Shown: positions 52,094 through 61,350, numbered from the stretch's first letter. The stretch: 64,000 nt of DNA from JACQFK01 sp964619955 (GCA_964619955.1 CAZUJF010000011.1:1-64000); one strand, 5' to 3'. Translations and numbers: made by a program. Notes: generated by a model from the sequence alone, not told the origin.

Positions 52094-53572
52094 TTATCTC
52101 AGCCGGGCCAGGCTCGAGAAGCTCTCGAGAGGACCCCACCAGAGGCCGATCCCGATCGTCGCCAGGCCCAGCAGCCAGAGCAGCGTCGCGTAGACGGCCC
52201 CCGGCGACTCCTCGTGCGTCTCCTCGCTCCGGCTCTTCTGCAGCCACATCGCCGCGGCGATCCGCATGTAGTAGAAGAGCGAGATCACCGAGAAGAGCAC
52301 CGCCACCACCACGAGCGCGATGCCCAGCACGTTGCGGCGGCTGCTGGAGTCCGCCACCACCGTGGAGAAGAGCAGGAACTTGCCCGCGAAGCCCGCCGTG
52401 GGCGGCAGCCCCGTCAGCGAGAAGAGGAAGATCGTCGTCAGCGCCCCCAGTTGCGGCGAGCGCCAGCCCAGGCCCTTGCAGCCGTCCACGGTCTCGATCC
52501 CGTACTTCTCCTCGAGCACGATGACCACGAGGAAGGCCCCCAGGTTCATCGCCACGTACGTCACGAGGTAGAAGAGCAGCGCCGACCTCGACTCGGGCGT
52601 GAACGCCGCGAACGCCACCAGCAGGTACCCGGCGTGCGCGATCGAGGAATACGCGAGCAGCCGCTTCAGGTTCTGCTGCTGCAGCGCCCCCAAGTTGCCG
52701 ATCGCCATCGTCAGCACGGCGAGCAGCGCAAGGACGAGGCGCCATTCGAAAAGCCCCGCGCCCTCCGGCGGGAAGACGCCCTCGAGGAAGCGCGCGAGCA
52801 TCGCGAAGCCCGCCGCCTTGGGGCCCACGCTGAAGAACGCCGCCACCGGCGTCGGCGAGCCCTCGTAGACGTCCGGGCACCACATGTGGAAGGGCGCCGC
52901 CGCGATCTTGTAGCCGAAGCCCGTCATCACCAGCACGCTCGTGATCAGCGCCATCGTCGGGGGGATGTTGGCCTCGCCCAGACGGCGGCCGATCTCCTCC
53001 ACCTCGAGCGTCCCCGTCATGCCGTAGAGGTACGACATGCCGTAGATCATGAAGCCGCTCGCCGCCGCCCCGTAGAGGATGTACTTCAGGGAGGCCTCGG
53101 AGCTCTTCCGGTTCTTCCGGAGCAGGCCCGCCATGATGTAGCTCGTGATCGACACGAACTCGAGGGCGAGGTACATCAGCAGCAGGTCGTTCGCCCCCGC
53201 CATCACCATCATGCCGAACGTGCACGAAACCAGTAGGGTGTAGTACTCGCCCTTGCCGTCCTCCCAGGAGCGGATCGCGGGCCAGGACAGGACCGCCACG
53301 ACGATCGCGGCGCCGAGGAAGAGCAGCTTGAACGAACTCGCGAAACTGTCCACCGCGTACGCGCCCTGGAAGGCGAGGCCCGTGGGGACGGCGCCGCAGC
53401 ACTGCCCCGTGAGCAGGAAGCCCGCCCCGGCCAGGCCGGCCAGCGCCAGCCCGCAGGCGAGCGCCCGCTGCTTCAGCAGATCGGCGAAGATCACCGCCAC
53501 GAGCGCGCCGACCACGACGAGCTCGGGACGGATCAGCCTCAGGCTGTCCACGACCCACGAGAGATTGTTCAT
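52094..53572 (-). CDS. nuoN: NADH-quinone oxidoreductase subunit N
   Basis: 492 aa with about 14 membrane helices. This is one of the three antiporter-like proton-pumping subunits of complex I. AYSSIAHAGYLLVAF, FKIAAAPFHMWCPDVYEGSPTPVAAF and FSLTGLPPTAGFAGKF are the conserved helices with the pumping Lys and Glu residues. It is the last gene of the nuo operon; only 7 bases separate it from convergent serS. Confidence 0.95.
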   Translation of the reverse strand: MNNLSWVVDSLRLIRPELVVVGALVAVIFADLLKQRALACGLALAGLAGAGFLLTGQCCGAVPTGLAFQGAYAVDSFASSFKLLFLGAAIVVAVLSWPAIRSWEDGKGEYYTLLVSCTFGMMVMAGANDLLLMYLALEFVSITSYIMAGLLRKNRKSSEASLKYILYGAAASGFMIYGMSYLYGMTGTLEVEEIGRRLGEANIPPTMALITSVLVMTGFGYKIAAAPFHMWCPDVYEGSPTPVAAFFSVGPKAAGFAMLARFLEGVFPPEGAGLFEWRLVLALLAVLTMAIGNLGALQQQNLKRLLAYSSIAHAGYLLVAFAAFTPESRSALLFYLVTYVAMNLGAFLVVIVLEEKYGIETVDGCKGLGWRSPQLGALTTIFLFSLTGLPPTAGFAGKFLLFSTVVADSSSRRNVLGIALVVVAVLFSVISLFYYMRIAAAMWLQKSRSEETHEESPGAVYATLLWLLGLATIGIGLWWGPLESFSSLARLR

Positions 53573-53575
53573 GAC

Positions 53576-55201
53576 CTATCGAAGCGCCCCCGCGATCCAG
53601 GGCATGGCCATGTGCTCGGACAGCTTCACCACCGCCGGCTGGATCAGGTCCAGATAGAGCGCCGGATAGACGCCCAGCACCACCGTGATGATGACCAGAG
53701 GCCAGATCGTGACCTTCTCGAGCAGGTTCATGTCCGTGATGTCCTGGTACTTCGGATTCAGCGGCCCCTGGAAGACCCGCTGGAAGCTCCAGAGGAAGTA
53801 GCCGGCGCCGAGCACCACGCCCACGACGGACACCGCCGTCAGCGCCTTGAAGTACTGGGAGCTGTTCACCGACCATCCCATGAACTGGAAGTTGTAGGAA
53901 GCCGAGCCGCCCTGGAAGGCGCCGGCGAAGCAGGCGAACTCGCCGACGAAGCCCGCGAGGCCCGGCAGCCCCAGCGACGCCATGAAGGCGAGCGCCGTCA
54001 CCGCGGCGTAGTGCGGCATCTTGGTCCAGAGCCCGCCGAAGCCGTCGATGTTGCGGTGGTGCGCGCGGTCGTAGACCACGCCGACCAGGAGGAAGAGCAT
54101 GCTCGTGATGATGCCGTGGTTCCACATCTGGAAGAGGCAGCCCGAGAAGCCCGCCGGCGTCGCCGCCGCCAGGCCGATCAGGCAGAAGCCCATGTGGGCG
54201 ACCGAGGAGTACGCGATCATCTTCTTCAGGTCGCGCTCCACCGTCTTCTCGCCGGTCTGCGGATTCACGCGCGGCACGCCCTTGATCTGCGCCATCGCGC
54301 ACATGGAGCCGTAGATGATGTTCCAGACCCCGAACGCCAGCATCAGCGGCGTGAACCTCTGCGCGGCCTCCGGCAGCAGCGGGTAGCTGATCCGGATCAG
54401 GCCGTACGTGCCCATCTTCAGGAGCACGCCGGCCAGGATGACGGAAATCGGCGTCGGCGCCTCGACGTGGGCGTCCGGCAGCCAGGTATGGAACGGGAAG
54501 ACCGGGACCTTGATCGCGAAGCCGATGTAGAGCCCCAGGAAGGCCAGCAGCCAGAGCTCGCCCCGGAAGACCTTCGGACCGATCTTCGCCAGCTCCACCA
54601 GGTCGAACGTGCCCGGATGCCCCTGCGCCTTCACGGTGAAGTACATCGCGATCATGACGACGAGCATCAGCACCGAGCCCGCCAGCGTGTAGAGGAAGAA
54701 CTTGATCGCCGCGTACTCGCGCCGCGGGCCGCCCCAGATGCCGATGAGGAAGTACATCGGCAGGAGCATCAGCTCCCAGAAGACGTAGAAGAGGAAGAAG
54801 TCCAGCGACTGGAACACCCCCATCATGCCCGACTCGAGGAGCAGGAAGAGCGCGAAGTAGCCCTTCTGGCCCTTCGTCGTGTGCCAGTGCTCGAAATTCC
54901 ACGAGGCCAGGATGCAGAGGAAGGAGAGGATGCCCGTCAGCAGCACCATCGTGATCGAGATGCCGTCCACCCCCAGGAAGTACTGGATGCCGAACGTCGG
55001 GATCCAGGCGTGCCGCTCGACGAGCTGCATGTCCGTGACCGCCGGATCGAACCTCTTCGTCACCAGGATCGACAGCAGCATCACGACGAAGGTCGTGGCC
55101 GCGGAGATCCCCTTCGCCGCGCCCTTCGGCGCCAGCGTCACAAGCAGAGCCCCGAGGATCGGGATCCAGATCGTCAGGGACAGGAGGTGCTGTTCGATCA
55201 T
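53576..55201 (-). CDS. nuoM: NADH-quinone oxidoreductase subunit M
   Basis: 541 aa with about 14 helices. It has LLVLPMYFLIGIWGG-type and FHTWLPDAHVEAPTPISVILAGVLLKMGTYG blocks, and AYSSVAHMGFCLIGL. The conserved glutamate and lysines of the proton channel sit in helices 5 and 7. It is 3 bases upstream of nuoN. Confidence 0.95.
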   Translation of the reverse strand: MIEQHLLSLTIWIPILGALLVTLAPKGAAKGISAATTFVVMLLSILVTKRFDPAVTDMQLVERHAWIPTFGIQYFLGVDGISITMVLLTGILSFLCILASWNFEHWHTTKGQKGYFALFLLLESGMMGVFQSLDFFLFYVFWELMLLPMYFLIGIWGGPRREYAAIKFFLYTLAGSVLMLVVMIAMYFTVKAQGHPGTFDLVELAKIGPKVFRGELWLLAFLGLYIGFAIKVPVFPFHTWLPDAHVEAPTPISVILAGVLLKMGTYGLIRISYPLLPEAAQRFTPLMLAFGVWNIIYGSMCAMAQIKGVPRVNPQTGEKTVERDLKKMIAYSSVAHMGFCLIGLAAATPAGFSGCLFQMWNHGIITSMLFLLVGVVYDRAHHRNIDGFGGLWTKMPHYAAVTALAFMASLGLPGLAGFVGEFACFAGAFQGGSASYNFQFMGWSVNSSQYFKALTAVSVVGVVLGAGYFLWSFQRVFQGPLNPKYQDITDMNLLEKVTIWPLVIITVVLGVYPALYLDLIQPAVVKLSEHMAMPWIAGALR

Positions 55202-55220
55202 CGCCTAGTCCTCGTACTCC

Positions 55221-57764
55221 CTAGAAACTCGCCACAAGCCTGTCCCAGCTCAGGACCAGGCAGAAGAAGGCGATCACAAAAAGTCCGCCCACGAGGGCGA
55301 ACGTCAGGTAGTCCTTGATGTTGCCGGTCTGCGCCTGCCGCACGCGGCGCGCCACGGCCTGGGTCGCCACCGCCGTGCCGTTGACGGCGCCGTCGACGAC
55401 CTCGTTGTCCACGAGCCCCGCCGCCTTCGAGACGATCCGGCCCACGGCGGCCGTGCCGTTCACCGCCGCGTCCACCACCTCGTTGTCGAAGCGACAGGCG
55501 CCCTCGTTGGCCTTCAGCAGGCCGTTGATGACCGTCGCCTGGTAGAGCTCGTCCACGCGGTACTTGTCGTGCACCAGTTCGTAGAGCTCCTTGTGTTTGT
55601 CGACGAAGTCCTGCGCCGGCACGCCCTTGCGCTTGCCGTAGACGAACCAGGCGAACGCGATGCTCCCCGCCGCCAGCAGCGTCGAGAAGAGCATCAACCC
55701 GATCTCCAAGGCGTCATTTTTATAGTGTTTAACGTGCTCCCCGAAATGCGGGTCGATCGCGGGGGCCAGCCATTCCTCGAAGATGTTGTGCCCCATCACG
55801 TGCGGCAGGCCGAGGAAGCCGACGACGCACGAGGCGCCCGCCAGCACCGCGAGCGCGAACCACATCGCGAACGGCGACTCGTGCGGCTCCCCGTGGTGCC
55901 CGTGTCCGCCCCCGTGGCCGTGGGCGTCGTCGTGATCGCCATGGCCCCCGGCGGGCGCGTGCGCGTGCGCATCGTGCGCCGGCGCGTCGTGACCGTGGGC
56001 GGAATGCCCGCTCACCTTGCCGAGGTCGAGCAGGGACTCGTCCTGGGGCAGCGAGGAGGCGTGCCCGTGATCGTCGTGGTCCGGCGCGGCATGACCGGTC
56101 GCCCGGCCCATGTCCAGCAGCGACTCGTCCTGCGGCAGCGACGCCGCATGATCGTGGTCCTCCGGCTTCGGATCCTTCTTCTTTTTGCCGACCGCGCCCA
56201 GATCGAGCAGCGATTCGTCGTCCATCCAGTCCGGCATGTCCTTGCCGCCGCCGGAGAACGCCGTCTGCTGCCCCCACTTCGGGCGGTCGAGGAAGGTCTT
56301 GATCACGAGCCGGGTCATGTAGAACGCGGTGAACGCCGCGGCCGTCGCGGCCATCAGCCAGAGCACCTTGCCCCACCAGGGCGCAAACGCGTGCGTCGTG
56401 AAGGTCTTCCAGAGGATCTCGTCCTTCGAGAAGAAGCCCGCGAAGGGCGGGATGCCCGCGATCGCGATCGACGCCAGCACGAAGGTCCAGAACGTGATCG
56501 GCATCTTCGCCTTCAGGCCGCCCATCTTCCGGATGTCCTGCTCGCCGCCCATGCCGTGGATCACCGAACCCGACCCGAGGAAGAGGCAGGCCTTGAAGCA
56601 GGCGTGCGTGAAGAGGTGGAACACGCCCGCCGCGTAGGCGCCCACGCCCACCCCGAGGAACATGAACCCGAGCTGGGACACCGTCGAGTACGCGAGCACC
56701 TTCTTGATGTCGTTCTGCGCCACGCCGATGGTGCCCGCGAAGAGCGCCGTCGCCGCCCCCACCGTCGCCACCGTCGCCATCGCCGTGGGCGAGATCTCGA
56801 AAAGGAAGCTCATGCGGGCGATCATGTAGATGCCCGAGGTCACCATCGTGGCCGCATGGATGAGCGCGGACACCGGCGTCGGACCCGCCATCGCGTCCGG
56901 CAGCCACACGAACAGCGGAATCTGGGCGCTCTTGCCCGTCGCCCCGATGAAGAGCAGGATTCCGACGACCGTCGCGATGCCGCCCGTGAAGAGGTCCGGA
57001 TGCGCCTGGACGATCTTCTTCATCTCCTGGAAGTCGACCGTCCACTTGCCCAGGTACTTCCCCGTCACGGGATCGCTCAGATTGCCGATGAACACGAAGA
57101 GCAGCAGCGCGCCGACCGTGAAGGCCCAGTCGCCCACGCGGTTGACCGTGAACGCCTTCATGCCCGCGGTCGCGTTCTCGTTCTTCTCGAACCAGAACCC
57201 GATCAGCAGGAACGAGCAGAGGCCGACGCCCTCCCAGCCCACGAACATGAGCAGCAGGTTCGACGCCATCACCAGGATCAGCATGAACCCGGTGAAGAGA
57301 TTCAGGTACGCGAAGTAGCGCGCGAAGCGCTTCTCCTCGGACATGTAGGCCGTGGAGTACCAGTGGATGAAAAAGCCGATGTTCGTGATGACCAGGATCA
57401 TGACGGACGTCAGCTGGTCCACGTAGAGCTTGTGGTCCGCGATGACCGAGAGGGCCCCGCCCGCCAGGCCCGGGATGTAGATCCACCGCGCGAGATTCGC
57501 CTCGACCGGCGCGTGCGTCGTCCGGACGGTGTTCCAGAGGAACCAGGAGATCGCGCCCGCTACGGCCACCAGCGCGCAGGAGACGAATCCCGCGACCGGC
57601 TTGGGCAGGCGGTGTCCGACGAAGACCTGGAAGAAGAAGCCCGACATCGGCAGCAGCGGGACCAGCCAGACCACCCAGGCCGGGATGGACGCCGGCGTGC
57701 CCGCGGCGGGCCCGTGGGCCTCCGCCGCGTGCTGCAGGAGCGAGAACAATCCGTCGATGCCCAT
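55221..57764 (-). CDS. nuoL: NADH-quinone oxidoreductase subunit L with an expanded His-rich loop
   Basis: 847 aa, against about 610-660 for typical NuoL. Helices 1-13 are normal, with GWEGVGLCSFLLIGFWF, FVWLPDAMAGPTPVSALIHAATMVTSG and AYSTVSQLGFMFLG. The loop at residues about 505-630 is enlarged and carries three DESLLDLG/DMG motifs (516, 546, 575) before a stretch of His/Asp/Gly. The C-terminal lateral-helix region repeats DNEVVDAAVNGTA and DNEVVDGAVNGTA before the last membrane helix. NuoL is the distal proton-pumping subunit. The extra loop should lie at the membrane surface; its role is unknown. Confidence 0.94.
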   Translation of the reverse strand: MGIDGLFSLLQHAAEAHGPAAGTPASIPAWVVWLVPLLPMSGFFFQVFVGHRLPKPVAGFVSCALVAVAGAISWFLWNTVRTTHAPVEANLARWIYIPGLAGGALSVIADHKLYVDQLTSVMILVITNIGFFIHWYSTAYMSEEKRFARYFAYLNLFTGFMLILVMASNLLLMFVGWEGVGLCSFLLIGFWFEKNENATAGMKAFTVNRVGDWAFTVGALLLFVFIGNLSDPVTGKYLGKWTVDFQEMKKIVQAHPDLFTGGIATVVGILLFIGATGKSAQIPLFVWLPDAMAGPTPVSALIHAATMVTSGIYMIARMSFLFEISPTAMATVATVGAATALFAGTIGVAQNDIKKVLAYSTVSQLGFMFLGVGVGAYAAGVFHLFTHACFKACLFLGSGSVIHGMGGEQDIRKMGGLKAKMPITFWTFVLASIAIAGIPPFAGFFSKDEILWKTFTTHAFAPWWGKVLWLMAATAAAFTAFYMTRLVIKTFLDRPKWGQQTAFSGGGKDMPDWMDDESLLDLGAVGKKKKDPKPEDHDHAASLPQDESLLDMGRATGHAAPDHDDHGHASSLPQDESLLDLGKVSGHSAHGHDAPAHDAHAHAPAGGHGDHDDAHGHGGGHGHHGEPHESPFAMWFALAVLAGASCVVGFLGLPHVMGHNIFEEWLAPAIDPHFGEHVKHYKNDALEIGLMLFSTLLAAGSIAFAWFVYGKRKGVPAQDFVDKHKELYELVHDKYRVDELYQATVINGLLKANEGACRFDNEVVDAAVNGTAAVGRIVSKAAGLVDNEVVDGAVNGTAVATQAVARRVRQAQTGNIKDYLTFALVGGLFVIAFFCLVLSWDRLVASF

Positions 57765-58088
57765 CTATTCCTTCATCAAGTCGGCCTGGTCGACGTCGAC
57801 CTTCCCGAAGTTCTGGTAGATGCCGATGATGATCGCCAGCGCCACGGCGGCCTCGGCGGCCGCCAGCAGCAGCACGAAGATCGTGAAGAGGTTGCCTTCC
57901 GCGTTGCCGGAGCGCGAATACTGCGAGAACGCGACGAAGTTCAGGTTGGCCGCGTTCAGGACGAGCTCCACGCCCATGAGGATCGACACCGCGTTCTTGC
58001 GCGTCAGGATCGTGTAGACGCCCGCGCAGAAGATCAGCGCCGAGAGCAGCAGCATGTGCTCCAGCGGGTAGCGGCTGAAGAGCGTCAT
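57765..58088 (-). CDS. nuoK: NADH-quinone oxidoreductase subunit K
   Basis: 107 aa with three helices. GVYTILTRKNAVSILMGVELVLNAANLNFVAFS and LLLAAAEAAVALAIIIGIY contain the two buried glutamates needed for proton transfer. It overlaps nuoJ by 4 bases and is followed directly by nuoL. The chosen start gives the family N-terminus. Confidence 0.95.
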   Translation of the reverse strand: MTLFSRYPLEHMLLLSALIFCAGVYTILTRKNAVSILMGVELVLNAANLNFVAFSQYSRSGNAEGNLFTIFVLLLAAAEAAVALAIIIGIYQNFGKVDVDQADLMKE

Positions 58089-58972
58089 CCCTTCACTTCC
58101 TTCCGGGCGAGATACGCCGCGCCGATCAGCGCCGCCAGCAGCAGCACCGAAACGACCTCGAAGGCGAAGAGATGCCGCCCGGCCAGCCCGAGCGCGACCG
58201 GTTCCGTCACGCCGGGGCAGACCGCGAAGTCGGGCGTCCCGCCCGCCGCGAACGGCAGGCCGACCGCGCCGGCCGGCCCGCGCAACTGGACCTCCCAGGA
58301 GGCTTTGCCGGAGGGCAGGCCGCCGAACTCCGCACGCGCCGCGTCTCCGGCCAGGGGCACCGTCTTGCGCTCGACCTTCCGGGATTTCTCGTAGGCGCCC
58401 TGCTTCCTGGCAACCACGTCCACGCTCAGCGTGAACTCGGCCAGCGTGGCGTCCTTCAGCGGCTTCGGCAGCCGCACGCCCAGGACCGCCGCCGGCTCGA
58501 ACGTGGACCCGCCGCGGGCGAGCGCCGTCCGGCCGTCCAACTGGAACTGCGTCAGCCGCAGTTCCACCTTGCCGTCCTTGTCCTTCACCGGGAACTCCTC
58601 GGGCCCCGTGCGCCAGCGGCCCGCGGAGAGGACCACGATGCCCAGAGAAAAGAGCAGGCAGAGGCAGGCGCAAAGCGCGGCCGGCCCGGGCGTGGAGTCG
58701 TTCGAGAGCTTCACGTCCGTGATCTTGTGCGTGAGCATCACCGCGAAGATGATCAGGACGAGGATGCCGCCGACGTAGATCAGCACCTGGGAGGCCGCGA
58801 TGAAGTCGGCCTTCATGACCGCGTAGAGCCCCGCCACCGAGAAGAGCACCACGAGCAGGGAGAACGCCGAGCGCACGATGTTCTTGCTCGTCGCCACCGC
58901 GATCGCGCCGGCCGCGGCCGCGAGCGCCAGGACGTAGAAGACGGCGTTCAGGAGGATTTCGGAGGCCGCCAT
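58085..58972 (-). CDS. nuoJ: NADH-quinone oxidoreductase subunit J with an internal insertion
   Basis: 295 aa; usual NuoJ is about 170-200. The first four helices (VFYVLALAAAAGAIAVATSKNIVRSAFSLL, FIAASQVLIYVGGILVLIIFAVMLT) and the last helix (HLFAFEVVSVLLLAALIGAAYLARK) are normal. Residues about 119-258 are inserted between helices 4 and 5. They look like a soluble beta-sandwich (VELRLTQFQLDGRTALA, EFTLSVDVVARK, ASWEVQLRG) that would face the periplasmic side. It is coupled to nuoK by ATGA. Confidence 0.9.
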   Translation of the reverse strand: MAASEILLNAVFYVLALAAAAGAIAVATSKNIVRSAFSLLVVLFSVAGLYAVMKADFIAASQVLIYVGGILVLIIFAVMLTHKITDVKLSNDSTPGPAALCACLCLLFSLGIVVLSAGRWRTGPEEFPVKDKDGKVELRLTQFQLDGRTALARGGSTFEPAAVLGVRLPKPLKDATLAEFTLSVDVVARKQGAYEKSRKVERKTVPLAGDAARAEFGGLPSGKASWEVQLRGPAGAVGLPFAAGGTPDFAVCPGVTEPVALGLAGRHLFAFEVVSVLLLAALIGAAYLARKEVKG

Positions 58973-58973
58973 C

Positions 58974-60278
58974 TCAATGGCCCCCCTTATTGAAGAACCC
59001 CGTCAGCAGCGGGGTCCATTGGGCGCGCGTCTCGAGCACCCCGATCGCCACCAGGTTGATCAGCGCCAGCGGGGTGAGCTTCTTCCAGCAGAGGTCCATG
59101 AGCTGATCCACGCGGTAGCGCGGCAGCGTCCAGCGCAGCCAGATCATCAGGAAGATCAGGGAGAAGCACTTCGCGAAGAACCAGAAGGCGCCGCCGAGGA
59201 TCTGGGCGCCCGCCCCGGTGAATTCCCCGCCCTTGCCGGGCTGGCAGGCGTACACGGCCACCGCGGCCGCGATGGCGCCGCCCACCCCGGCGCCGATGAT
59301 CCCGTTGAACCAGTTCTTGCGGGGTCCGAAGCCGGCCAGGAAGCCCACGAGCGATCCCACGCCGAAGACCACGGTGCCCGGCACGCTCGGCGCGGGCGGC
59401 AGCCAGCCGCCGAGGAAGAACGTGGTCGCGATCGCGGCCACCACGAACATGTTCGCGTACTCGGCCAGGAAGAAGAAGCTGAAGCGCATGCCCGCGTACT
59501 CGGTGTGGTAGCCCGACACCAGCTCGGACTCGGCCTCGGGGATGTCGAACGGCGTGCGGTTCGTCTCCGCCAGCGCGCCGATGTAGTAGATGATGAACGC
59601 GATGATCGTGAACGGCGGATGGCGGTTGATGCCCCAGGACCAGAGGCCGCCGTACTGGTCCCCCAGGATCCCGTAGGGCAGGCCCTGGGCCTGGGCCGCC
59701 GAGATCGCGTGCATGTCCAGCGTGCCGTAGATGAGCAGCATGCCCAGCAGGGTCAGCCCCACCGGCACCTCGTAGGACACGATCTGCGCCGCCGAGCGCA
59801 TCGCGCCGAAGAGCGCCCACTTCGAGCCGCTCGACCAGCCGGCCATCAGGATGCCGATCACCACCGCGCTCGACACCGCCAGCAGGTACAGGATCCCGAT
59901 GTTGAAGCTCGCGGGCGACCAGTGCGGCGCGAAGGGGATCGCGACCCAGCAGGCGAAGGAGCCCGCGAACACGACGTAGGGCGCCAGCTTGAAGAGGATC
60001 CGGTCCGCCCCGCGGGTGACGATATCCTCCTTGATCATGAGCTTGAGCGCGTCGGCGAGCCACTGCAGCATGCCGTGCGGGCCCACGCGCCAGGGGCCGA
60101 TGCGCGACTGCATCCAGGCGGCGATCTTGCGCTCCACGAGCGTCGAGAGGCCCGCGTAGACCGCGATGAAGTTGATGATGACGGCGCAGACGGCGAAGAT
60201 GCAAATGAAGGCGTCGAGCACCGGGAGCCCCGTGAGCTCCGGCACCCAGCCGCCATTGGCCATCGCGATCGGTGTCAT
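58974..60278 (-). CDS. nuoH: NADH-quinone oxidoreductase subunit H with extra helices
   Basis: 434 aa, against about 325-350. It has LVERKIAAWMQSRIGPWRVGPHGMLQWLADALKLMIKED, the quinone-site loop, and ETNRTPFDIPEAESELVSGYHTEYAGMRF. It ends in FLMIWLRWTLPRYRVDQLMDLCWKKLTPLALIN. Residues about 295-358 form an insertion with two hydrophobic segments before the usual penultimate helix. It links the membrane arm to the Q module. It follows nuoC by one base. Confidence 0.93.
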   Translation of the reverse strand: MTPIAMANGGWVPELTGLPVLDAFICIFAVCAVIINFIAVYAGLSTLVERKIAAWMQSRIGPWRVGPHGMLQWLADALKLMIKEDIVTRGADRILFKLAPYVVFAGSFACWVAIPFAPHWSPASFNIGILYLLAVSSAVVIGILMAGWSSGSKWALFGAMRSAAQIVSYEVPVGLTLLGMLLIYGTLDMHAISAAQAQGLPYGILGDQYGGLWSWGINRHPPFTIIAFIIYYIGALAETNRTPFDIPEAESELVSGYHTEYAGMRFSFFFLAEYANMFVVAAIATTFFLGGWLPPAPSVPGTVVFGVGSLVGFLAGFGPRKNWFNGIIGAGVGGAIAAAVAVYACQPGKGGEFTGAGAQILGGAFWFFAKCFSLIFLMIWLRWTLPRYRVDQLMDLCWKKLTPLALINLVAIGVLETRAQWTPLLTGFFNKGGH

Positions 60279-60279
60279 C

Positions 60280-60756
60280 TTATTTCAGCGGGATCCCCTG
60301 GTACTCGTCGGGGAACTCGTAGTCCTTGCGCAGCGGATAACCCGGCCAGTCCTCGGGCAGCAGGATGCGCCTCAGGTCCGGATGGTCCGTGAAGCGGATC
60401 CCGTACATGTCGTAGGCTTCGCGCTCGTGCCAGTCGGCGGCCTTCCACACCGGGACGAGGCTCGCGACCGCGGGGCTCTGCCGGTCCAGCATGACCTTGA
60501 TCACCGCCCGCTGGTTCTTCGGCACCGAGTAGAGGTGGTAGACGACCCAGAGGTTCTTCGTGTCGTCGGTGCCGGAGATGGACGAGCACAGGTCGAAGTG
60601 CATCTCCGGGTCCGAGCGAAGCCAGCGCGCCACCTCGAGGATCGAGGCCGCGTTCACGATGCAATACGCGTCGCCGGGACCCTCGACGATCGAGGCCCCC
60701 GCGTCCGGAAACCGCTCCCGGAGCTTCTCGTACACCTGTTTGAAACTGAGCGCCAT
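60280..60756 (-). CDS. nuoC: NADH-quinone oxidoreductase subunit C
   Basis: 158 aa. The diagnostic C-terminus DWHEREAYDMYGIRFTDHPDLRRILLPEDWPGYPLRKDY is complete. The body is shorter than the 180-220 aa of many NuoC. It belongs to the Q module of complex I. The ATG at 60756 is chosen; the upstream in-frame stretch is Arg/Pro-rich and lacks similarity. nuoD, which normally follows or is fused, is absent; nuoH follows directly. Confidence 0.92.
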   Translation of the reverse strand: MALSFKQVYEKLRERFPDAGASIVEGPGDAYCIVNAASILEVARWLRSDPEMHFDLCSSISGTDDTKNLWVVYHLYSVPKNQRAVIKVMLDRQSPAVASLVPVWKAADWHEREAYDMYGIRFTDHPDLRRILLPEDWPGYPLRKDYEFPDEYQGIPLK

Positions 60757-60803
60757 CGGGGATTCGTGGGCTCGGACCGGGTCCCAAGGGCGGGTCTCCC
60801 GGC

Positions 60804-61214
60804 CTAGGCCGCCTCCTTGCGGGACTCGCCCGTTCTCACCTCGCCGAGGCTCTTGAGCCACTCGAGGTCGCCTTTAACCCAGACGTAGACGAAGCCCACC
60901 GTCAGGATCCCGACGAAGACCAGGATCTCCATGAGGGCGAGCAGTCCGTACCCTTCCTTGGCGAAAATCACGACCCAGGGGAACAACACGGCGACTTCCA
61001 CGTCGAAGATCAGGAAGATGAGGGCGATGATGTAGAAGCGCACGTTGAACTGGATCCAGGCGGTGCCGATGGTGTCCTCGCCGCACTCGTAGGTCGTCAG
61101 CTTCTGCTCCGTCGGATTGCTCGGACGGAGCAGCCGCCCCATCGTCATGGAGCCGAAAATGAAGCCGGAAGAGACGAGGACGTAGACCAGGACGCTGGCG
61201 AAATCGAAATACAT
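60804..61214 (-). CDS. nuoA: NADH-quinone oxidoreductase subunit A
   Basis: 136 aa with three helices. The conserved quinone-site loop TTYECGEDTIGTAWIQFNVRFYIIALIFLIFDVEVAVLFPW is present. It is the first gene of the nuo operon. Only 47 bases separate it from nuoC, so nuoB is not between them as it would be in the canonical order. A -10 box lies 14 bases before its ATG. Confidence 0.95.
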   Translation of the reverse strand: MYFDFASVLVYVLVSSGFIFGSMTMGRLLRPSNPTEQKLTTYECGEDTIGTAWIQFNVRFYIIALIFLIFDVEVAVLFPWVVIFAKEGYGLLALMEILVFVGILTVGFVYVWVKGDLEWLKSLGEVRTGESRKEAA

Positions 61215-61228
61215 AGGATTGGGCGCGA

Positions 61229-61257
61229 ACTATACCAAAGCCCGGAAAGTCATGCAA
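61229..61257 (-). promoter_or_regulatory. Promoter of the nuo operon
   Basis: In mRNA sense, TTGCAT (61257-61252) and TATAGT (61234-61229) are separated by 17 bases. The ATG is 14 bases past the -10 box, giving a predicted leader of about 7 bases without a Shine-Dalgarno sequence. Confidence 0.65.
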
Positions 61258-61321
61258 CAAATGCGGCCGCCGGAAATACTCATTTTTCGGGCGCGCCCGG
61301 CCCGCCCCGTCCCGGAATTGA

Positions 61322-61350
61322 TTGACTTCGAACGGCGCACGCCCTAATTT
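61322..61350 (+). promoter_or_regulatory. Promoter of the lipoprotein-TPR operon
   Basis: TTGACT (61322-61327) and TAATTT (61345-61350) have a 17-base spacer. Unlike many other genes here, the transcript would have a leader of about 27 bases with a TGGAG ribosome site before the ATG at 61384. Confidence 0.6.

Noticed and set aside
55569..58394. Long plus-strand open frame opposite nuoL, nuoK and nuoJ
   Set aside because: Spans three well-identified genes in antisense; composition (Arg/His/Glu/Asp) is typical of GC-rich shadows.
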